Shown: positions 30,491-34,700 of the stretch, piece after piece
Numbering within the stretch: the first letter of the stretch is position 1
Layout of the letters: every line of letters begins with the position of its first letter
Source: a virus
DNA length: 34,700 nucleotides
IMG/VR virus record: IMGVR_UViG_3300047297_000030
Location: 1 to 34,700 of that record
Direction: 5' to 3' (one strand)
Translations under genes and position numbers: made by a program
The notes under the pieces: generated by a model
What the model was told of the DNA's origin: nothing
Databases searched by the model: none
Seen by the model: the letters and a program-made list of their open reading frames with translations, nothing else

Positions 30491-30518
30491 ATCAACACTT
30501 TGTTGATTTTGCTATACT
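30491..30518 (+). promoter_or_regulatory. cro promoter with operator
   Basis: A perfect seven-base inverted repeat ATCAACA-CTT-TGTTGAT (30491-30507) is followed after TTTGC by TATACT (30513-30518), with TGC forming an extended -10. Spacing and sequence match the operator/promoter at 51-77. The operator covers the place where a -35 would sit, so binding should block RNA polymerase. The expected transcript start is near 30525, the A of the cro ATG. Confidence 0.7.
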
Positions 30519-30524
30519 GTCGAG

Positions 30525-30677
30525 ATGGATATACATCAAGCTATCACACTTGCTGGCTCACAGAGTGAGCTTGCTAGAATCTTTGGCATTACAAGGGCGG
30601 CTGTCAACCATTGGAAGACAATCCCTCCTCTACGCCTATACCAACTAAAAGAACTCAAGCCAGAATGGTTTAAATGA
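30525..30677 (+). CDS. Cro-like HTH regulator (50 aa)
   Basis: MDIHQAITLAGSQSELARIF, then GITRAAVNHWKTIPPLRLYQ, is a minimal helix-turn-helix of the Cro/YdaS type (turn AGSQSELARIFG, recognition helix TRAAVNHW). It lies directly behind an operator-bearing promoter, so autorepression is likely. Its expected mRNA starts at or next to the ATG, i.e. leaderless. No divergent CI-type repressor exists, and the opposite side holds only the leftward operon. The stop overlaps the next ATG. Confidence 0.82.
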   Translation: MDIHQAITLAGSQSELARIFGITRAAVNHWKTIPPLRLYQLKELKPEWFK

Positions 30678-31036
30678 CACAAGAAGCAATAATTAAAGCC
30701 CTCCAGAACGGCCCTCTGACCTCTCGTGAAGTGGTAGATGCCACAGGTATGTCCCAAGCTGCTGTGCTGTCTACAGCTAAGAAGCTACGCTACCAAGGCA
30801 AGCTGACCACAGAGCAAGTCAAGGTCGGTCGGTATTGGGTAGCCAAGTTCACTCTAGACGATAGTCTTATACAAGACTCTCCAAAGTATGAAGATAGATG
30901 TTTACTCAATCCTTTTGACATTCGCAATGCCAAAGGTATCTTTACTAAGGCTGAGTACGCTGTGATGAACTCACAGGCCAAGAGATTGCTTGGTAGATCA
31001 GAAAAAAAAGAAATTACCAACAATCAATTTATTTGA
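30674..31036 (+). CDS. Winged-helix DNA-binding protein (120 aa)
   Basis: The first ~60 residues (QEAIIKALQNGPLTSREVVDATGMSQAAVLSTAKKLRYQGKLTT) are a clear winged helix with a MarR/replication-terminator-like layout. The remainder is basic and less structured (NPFDIRNAKGIFTKAEYAVM, KRLLGRSEKKE). The gene starts in an ATGA overlap with cro, so it is probably co-regulated. It could be a second transcription regulator or a replication accessory. Confidence 0.75.
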   Translation: MTQEAIIKALQNGPLTSREVVDATGMSQAAVLSTAKKLRYQGKLTTEQVKVGRYWVAKFTLDDSLIQDSPKYEDRCLLNPFDIRNAKGIFTKAEYAVMNSQAKRLLGRSEKKEITNNQFI

Positions 31037-31042
31037 TACAAT
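31014..31042 (+). promoter_or_regulatory. Promoter before replication gene
   Basis: TTACCA (31014-31019), a 17-base spacer and TACAAT (31037-31042) overlap the end of the preceding gene. The predicted transcript starts near 31049 and has a ~95-base leader with strong structure (next entry). Confidence 0.45.
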
Positions 31043-31053
31043 GTTTTGAAACA

Positions 31054-31126
31054 CGGCTAGGTGCGAAGTCATGAGCGCACCGAAAAGAGTTACCTCCCTC
31101 TCCTGCCGCAGTTTCTTTTAAGGGAG
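31054..31126 (+). ncRNA. Structured leader before DUF1376 gene (candidate cis-RNA)
   Basis: The hairpin GGTGCG (31060-31065)/CGCACC (31076-31081) sits inside a wider CGGC (31054)/GCCG (31105) pairing. CTCCCT (31094-31099) can pair with AGGGAG (31121-31126), close to the ribosome site AAAAGGCGAG of the gene at 31145. Two competing folds could switch ribosome access. No known riboswitch is recognised. Confidence 0.45.
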
Positions 31127-31144
31127 ATTTAAAAGGCGAGTGTT

Positions 31145-31927
31145 ATGCACTACTACCAACATCATATTGGTGATTTCATTAAGGACACTTCATTTTTAAC
31201 TAATGAAGAAATTGGGATTTATCTCAAGTTAATTTGGCTTTACTACGACTCTGAAAAGCCATTGCCAAACAATTTATTTGAACTTGGAATGAAGACAGGG
31301 ACTAGGGACAACCAAGTTGTTCTTGAGGGTCTTTTAGAGATGTTCTTTATTCTTGATGAGCAGAATAAATGTTGGAATCACAGTAGATGTGACAAAGAAC
31401 TTGAACACTACAAACAGCAATTAACAACTGCTTCTAAGGCTGGAAAAGCATCAGCACTTAAACGAGCGATGAACAAGAATCCAACGAGCGTTGAACAAGC
31501 GTTAAACGAACGTTCAACAGAGGTTCAACCAACCAATAACCATAAACCAATAACCAATAACCAAGAGAAGAAGGCACTCGGCAAACGCCTCGCTTCTGAT
31601 TTTAGTTTTCCAAAAGAATGGGAAGACTTCTGTCAACAGACAAGACCAGAACTTAGCCCTGTAAAAACCTTTGACCAGTTCAAGGACTACTGGATAGCCC
31701 AAGCAGGTCAAAAAGGTGTGAAGCTGGATTGGTTTGCTACTTGGCGTAATTGGGTGAGAAACACAAATGCACCGAAAGCTAATCCTGCCGACAACATCAG
31801 GCTCACAGTTCCTGCGTCAAATGAGCCTGAACCTGCTTTACTAAAGATTGAAGCTGACAGAAAAAAAGCAGTTCCTATTCCGTTAGAAGTGTTAGCAAAA
31901 ATGGCAGAGTTGAGGAGAAAAGCATGA
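31145..31927 (+). CDS. Replication protein with DUF1376 and DnaT-like domains (260 aa)
   Basis: The N-terminal ~90 residues (MHYYQHHIGDFIKDTSFLTNEEIGIYLKLIWLYY) are DUF1376, a winged-helix domain typical of phage replication initiators. A low-complexity Asn/Pro/Thr linker follows (~105-140). The C-terminal FPKEWEDFCQQTRPELSP and FDQFKDYWIAQAGQKGVKLDWFATWRNWVRN resemble the DnaT/primosomal ssDNA-binding domain. It probably opens the origin and loads host helicase, since no phage helicase is present. The linker-coding DNA holds the candidate origin. Confidence 0.82.
   Translation: MHYYQHHIGDFIKDTSFLTNEEIGIYLKLIWLYYDSEKPLPNNLFELGMKTGTRDNQVVLEGLLEMFFILDEQNKCWNHSRCDKELEHYKQQLTTASKAGKASALKRAMNKNPTSVEQALNERSTEVQPTNNHKPITNNQEKKALGKRLASDFSFPKEWEDFCQQTRPELSPVKTFDQFKDYWIAQAGQKGVKLDWFATWRNWVRNTNAPKANPADNIRLTVPASNEPEPALLKIEADRKKAVPIPLEVLAKMAELRRKA
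31461..31562 (+). other. Candidate replication origin (iterons within replication gene)
   Basis: AACGAGCGATGAACAAG (31461-31477) repeats as AACGAGCGTTGAACAAG (31483-31499), 22 bases apart. An inverted relative GTTCAAC appears at 31512 and again at 31523. An AT-rich stretch with three copies of ACCAATAACC (31532-31562) follows. Iterons plus an AT-rich segment inside an initiator gene recall lambda O/ori. Low-complexity coding for the linker could produce the same pattern. Confidence 0.45.
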
Positions 31928-33003
31928 CACATACATTTCCATACAATTGGACTTTAGCAGATGCTAATTTTACAAAAGACAAAGGTAAGGTGTTTTCATG
32001 CTTTGCTTGCGGTGGTGGTTCAACAATGGGCTACAAGTTGGCTGGGTTTGATGTTCTTGGATGTAATGAAATTGACCCTAAAATGATTGAAGCCTACAAG
32101 ACAAACCACAAGCCTAAATATGCTTTTCTTGAGTCTATTCAGGAATTTAAGTTGCGTGATGATATACCTGAAGAACTTTACAACTTAGACATTCTTGATG
32201 GCTCTCCTCCATGCTCTAGTTTTTCAATGGCAGGAAATAGAGAAGACGATTGGGGCAAAAAAAAGAAATTTAGAGAAGGCCAAGCAGAACAAGTTTTAGA
32301 TACATTATTTTTTGACTTTGTAGATTTAGCTAGAAAACTTCAACCCAAAGTAGTTATTGCCGAAAATGTTAAAGGCTTGTTAATAGGTGAGGCTAGGTCT
32401 TATGTATCTAAAATTTATGAAGCGTTTGATGCTGCAGGTTATATTGTTCAGCATTGGTTGTTAGACAGTTCAACTATGGGTGTTCCACAAAGACGAGAAA
32501 GAGTTTTTTTTGTAGCTATGAGGAAAGATTTAACAGACCCATTTTTAGAATCAATTGATATGTTTACAGTTGCGCCTAAATTGCAACTTAAATTTAATGA
32601 ACCAAAAATAAAATTTAATAATTTTTATCAACCTAACATTGATGATAGGCCATTAGGCAAAGGAAAAATATTTGACTATTGGAATTTAAAACAAGAGGGA
32701 GATAAATCTTTTTCTGATGCTTTGATTAGAGAGTATGGTAGAAATTCTTGTTTTAATCTTTGTTATTTACACTTGGATGATGTATCTCCAACGTACACAG
32801 CAAATGGAGATTGTTTATATTTGTTCAACGAATACAGAAAGCCAAATAAATTTGAAAGTTCTTGCATTGGAAGTTATCCACAAGACTACAACTTTTGCAA
32901 AAGTCAATATCACTATTTAATTGGCATGAGTGTTCCACCAGTGATGACTGCTCAGGTTGCAAAACAAGTTTACGAACAATGGCTTTCAAAGATAAACATA
33001 TGA
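31924..33003 (+). CDS. DNA cytosine-C5 methyltransferase (359 aa)
   Basis: Motif I CFACGGGSTMGYKLAGF (26-42), catalytic motif IV GSPPCSSFSMAG with C97, motif VI ENVKG (147-151), motif VIII GVPQRRERVFFVA (186-198) and a C-terminal SVPPVMTAQVAKQV (motif X). The gene is visibly richer in A/T than its neighbours, a sign of separate origin. No cognate endonuclease is present, so it likely protects phage DNA from restriction. It overlaps the previous stop by four bases, with GAGGAG upstream. Confidence 0.95.
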   Translation: MTHTFPYNWTLADANFTKDKGKVFSCFACGGGSTMGYKLAGFDVLGCNEIDPKMIEAYKTNHKPKYAFLESIQEFKLRDDIPEELYNLDILDGSPPCSSFSMAGNREDDWGKKKKFREGQAEQVLDTLFFDFVDLARKLQPKVVIAENVKGLLIGEARSYVSKIYEAFDAAGYIVQHWLLDSSTMGVPQRRERVFFVAMRKDLTDPFLESIDMFTVAPKLQLKFNEPKIKFNNFYQPNIDDRPLGKGKIFDYWNLKQEGDKSFSDALIREYGRNSCFNLCYLHLDDVSPTYTANGDCLYLFNEYRKPNKFESSCIGSYPQDYNFCKSQYHYLIGMSVPPVMTAQVAKQVYEQWLSKINI

Positions 33004-33024
33004 ACCACTTTGAATGGCCTACAA

Positions 33025-33240
33025 ATGAACGCAGAAGAATTAGAACACTTCAAAAACTGCGAAGCCCAAGATTGGCTCAGACGCTACCAAGCCAAGAAGT
33101 CGATGATTGGCTCAAGCAAAGCGTTGCTCTGGTGGCAGGGAGTGTGCGTGGACTTGGAACGAATCAGAGGCGAGTCCGCTACTTTGGATTTGAGAAACCG
33201 CATGACGAGGTTACGAAATGAGACGAGCAGCAAGAGTTGA
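33025..33240 (+). CDS. Small helical phage protein (71 aa)
   Basis: The ATG at 33025 gives MNAEELEHFKNCEAQDWLRR, then YQAKKSMIGSSKALLWWQGV and ERIRGESATLDLRNRM. The pattern CEA-x-DWLRRY...ALLWWQ...IERIRG recurs in small phage proteins I recall, so this frame is preferred over the overlapping frame that starts at 33000 and looks Arg-rich. A TTG at 33010 is an alternative start. It overlaps the nuclease gene by 23 bases. Function is unknown. Confidence 0.65.
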   Translation: MNAEELEHFKNCEAQDWLRRYQAKKSMIGSSKALLWWQGVCVDLERIRGESATLDLRNRMTRLRNETSSKS

Positions 33241-33484
33241 TGCTAACCAAGAACAGATAGTCTCTGCATTGCGAGGTGCAGGGGCATACGTCTGGATTAT
33301 TGGCTTACCTGTTGACCTTTTGGTTGGCTACAAAGGTCACACCTTTCTTGTAGAGATCAAGGATGGCTCTAAAAAGCGTTTAACTAAGCTACAAGCCGAC
33401 TTTTTTGAGAATTGGTCTGGAAGTACCTTGTGTAGGGTTGACAACCCAGAAGCGGCTCTACGAATGATCGGGGTGGTTAAATGA
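33218..33484 (+). CDS. VRR-NUC-like nuclease (88 aa)
   Basis: A small PD-(D/E)xK nuclease: DANQEQIVSALRGAGAYVWI, then LPVDLLVGYKGHTFLVEIKDG with the catalytic D and E-x-K, and LTKLQADFFENWSG. Minimal VRR-NUC-type enzymes of this size occur in phage recombination regions as Holliday-junction or flap nucleases. Together with NinB here and the annealing protein in the leftward operon it makes a recombination set. Confidence 0.82.
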   Translation: MRRAARVDANQEQIVSALRGAGAYVWIIGLPVDLLVGYKGHTFLVEIKDGSKKRLTKLQADFFENWSGSTLCRVDNPEAALRMIGVVK

Positions 33485-34206
33485 GAATAGTTTGTTGGTT
33501 TTCCTGTGGTGCTGCTAGTGCGGTAGCTACAAAGTTGGCAATTGCTGAGAACGCTGGCAAGTTACCTTTAATCATTGCTTACACAGAAGTTAAAGAAGAA
33601 CATCCTGATAACAAGCGATTCCTCAAAGAATGTGAGAAGTGGTTTGGTCAAGAGATACAGATTCTGGGAAATGACTTCTACGACAGGTCAATCTATCGGG
33701 TATTTGAGAAGAACTACATTCGCACACCCAAGGGCGCACCTTGTACCAGAGCCTTGAAAAAGCAGATCAGAGAGCGTTTTGAGGAAGCTACTGACAGACA
33801 AGTTTTTGGTTATACGGCTGAAGAACAAGCTCGACTAGACCGATTTATTGATGCCAACAACGATGTAAACATTTGGACACCATTGATTGACAAAGGTTTG
33901 AGCAAAGAGGATTGTTTGGGGATGCTGAGAAACGCCAACATTGAACTGCCAGAGATGTACCGCCTTGGGTATCACAACAATAACTGTATTGGTTGCGTCA
34001 AGGGTGGGATGGGTTACTGGAACAAGATCAAGGTTGATTTTCCAGAACACTTTGACAGAATGGCTAAGTTGGAGCGATTTAAGAAGCAAACAATCTTTAA
34101 AGACCGTTATCTAGATGAGTTAAAGCCTACGGATGGAAACTATCCTGAAGAACAACATATTGAATGTTCTATCTTTTGCCAACTTGCAGAGGAAGAATAC
34201 AAGTGA
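33481..34206 (+). CDS. PAPS reductase / PP-loop family protein (241 aa)
   Basis: The PP-loop variant WFSCGAASAVATKLA (6-20) replaces the usual SGGxDS, with a cysteine inside the loop. Further features: IIAYTEVKEEHPDN, GAPCTRALKK (C88), HNNNCIGCVKGGMGYW (C169-x2-C172) and a late SIFCQL. Members of the phage PAPS reductase-like family have been linked to sulfur metabolism or DNA modification, but the substrate is unclear. Co-transcription with a DNA methyltransferase and recombination genes favours a nucleic-acid role over sulfate assimilation, by inference. It overlaps neighbours by four bases. Confidence 0.82.
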   Translation: MRIVCWFSCGAASAVATKLAIAENAGKLPLIIAYTEVKEEHPDNKRFLKECEKWFGQEIQILGNDFYDRSIYRVFEKNYIRTPKGAPCTRALKKQIRERFEEATDRQVFGYTAEEQARLDRFIDANNDVNIWTPLIDKGLSKEDCLGMLRNANIELPEMYRLGYHNNNCIGCVKGGMGYWNKIKVDFPEHFDRMAKLERFKKQTIFKDRYLDELKPTDGNYPEEQHIECSIFCQLAEEEYK

Positions 34207-34604
34207 TTATCCAACTGACAAGCACAGAACAGGCGAAAACCAGTATTCGTCTTCATTGGGACAAGATAACCAAGGCTTTGGACTCTGGCAAACATCTAAC
34301 GATGGAAATCAAGCTGGTCAGCAAAACCAGAGAACAAGAGGAAAAGTATCACGCCATGATTGGCGACATTGCCAAACAAGCACAGCACATGGGTGCTAAG
34401 TGGTCAGCAGAGGATTGGAAAAGGTTGCTGGTTGACCAATACTTGCGTGAAACAGAAAACCTACAAGGGAAGATCATTCCTAACCTAGATGGCTCTGGAA
34501 TAGTCCAATTAGGCTACCAAACCCGTAAGTTCACCAAAGAGCAAGCAAGCGAATTTGTAGAGTGGCTTTACTTTTGGGCAGCAAATAATGGAATAAATCT
34601 GTGA
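34203..34604 (+). CDS. ninB: NinB recombination protein (133 aa)
   Basis: GTG at 34203 overlaps the previous stop and gives MIIQLTSTEQAKTSIRLHWD, which removes a spurious N-terminal extension. Downstream, LTMEIKLVSKTREQEEKYHAMIGDIAKQAQ and KWSAEDWKRLLVDQYLRET match lambda NinB (Orf). Length fits (lambda 146 aa). It binds ssDNA and helps recombination mediators. Its end lies in the contig overlap, and the operator/promoter follows immediately. Confidence 0.9.
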   Translation: MIIQLTSTEQAKTSIRLHWDKITKALDSGKHLTMEIKLVSKTREQEEKYHAMIGDIAKQAQHMGAKWSAEDWKRLLVDQYLRETENLQGKIIPNLDGSGIVQLGYQTRKFTKEQASEFVEWLYFWAANNGINL

Positions 34605-34700
34605 TTAGGGTAAGTCCCTAGAATAAACATCTTGTTTAGTTTGCTATACTCACGTCAGCCCAAGCAATTCGCAAGGGTACTTTTAAGGATTAAGAATGAA
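34574..34700. repeat. Terminal direct repeat, right copy (circular-assembly overlap)
   Basis: Identical to 1-127. It contains the end of ninB, the operator/promoter, the hairpin leader and the first five bases of the gene at 123. See the left copy for interpretation. Confidence 0.9.

Noticed and set aside
31054-31126. Known riboswitch class
   Set aside because: I could not match the conserved core of any riboswitch I know; only generic stems are seen.
33481-34206. Part of a Dnd/Ssp phosphorothioation system
   Set aside because: No DndA/B/D/E-like neighbours; a single PAPS-reductase-like gene is not enough.

Overview
This window is the complete genome of a small tailed bacteriophage (Caudoviricetes, siphovirus-like). 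It was assembled as a circle: bases 1-127 recur exactly as 34574-34700, so the non-redundant circle is about 34,573 bp. The moderate GC content and mosaic gene set (lambda-type terminase and portal, HK97-type protease/capsid, lambda G/T frameshift, J-like tail tip, DUF1376 replication protein, Sak-type annealing protein) suggest a phage of an aquatic proteobacterium, plausibly a freshwater betaproteobacterium. The host assignment is inference. I see no integrase, excisionase or CI-type repressor, no DNA polymerase or helicase, and no tRNA. No stretch longer than 300 bases lacks a gene.

Layout. (1) Positions 30525-34604 on +: a 50-residue Cro-like regulator, a winged-helix protein, a DUF1376/DnaT-like replication protein with a candidate internal origin, a cytosine-C5 DNA methyltransferase, a small helical protein, a VRR-NUC-like nuclease, a PAPS-reductase-like protein and NinB. 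(2) A promoter at 51-77, then seven small genes (123-2193), mostly hypothetical, ending in an HNH/Ref-like nuclease and a strong terminator at 2216-2242. (3) A Z-like gene, a cos-like region and the packaging, head and tail genes (2280-23338). (4) Small tail-fibre-associated genes and a lysis region (23349-26530) with two holin candidates and a GH24 endolysin, interrupted by a minus-strand HNH homing endonuclease. (5) A zinc-protease-like protein, an HTH-calcineurin phosphoesterase and a tiny membrane protein (26561-28045). (6) A leftward operon (30387 down to 28063) of nine small genes around a Sak-type single-strand annealing protein and an SSB-like partner, with a structured RNA segment inside it.

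Regulation is the most interesting part. The cro promoter (30491-30518) and the promoter at 51-77 share an inverted-repeat operator at the same distance from an identical extended -10. The promoter at 51-77 and the leftward promoter (30434-30463) share almost the same roughly 50-base transcript leader, which folds into a hairpin with a compensatory G-C to A-U change. One model is that the Cro-like protein coordinates the cro operon and the late operon, while the leader hairpin acts as an RNA element, for example put-like antitermination past the terminator at 2216-2242 or mRNA stabilisation or translation control. Many genes overlap by 1-4 bases and are probably translationally coupled. Several head and tail products use non-standard expression: a protease-capsid fusion with internal starts and a -1 frameshift in the tail chaperone gene.
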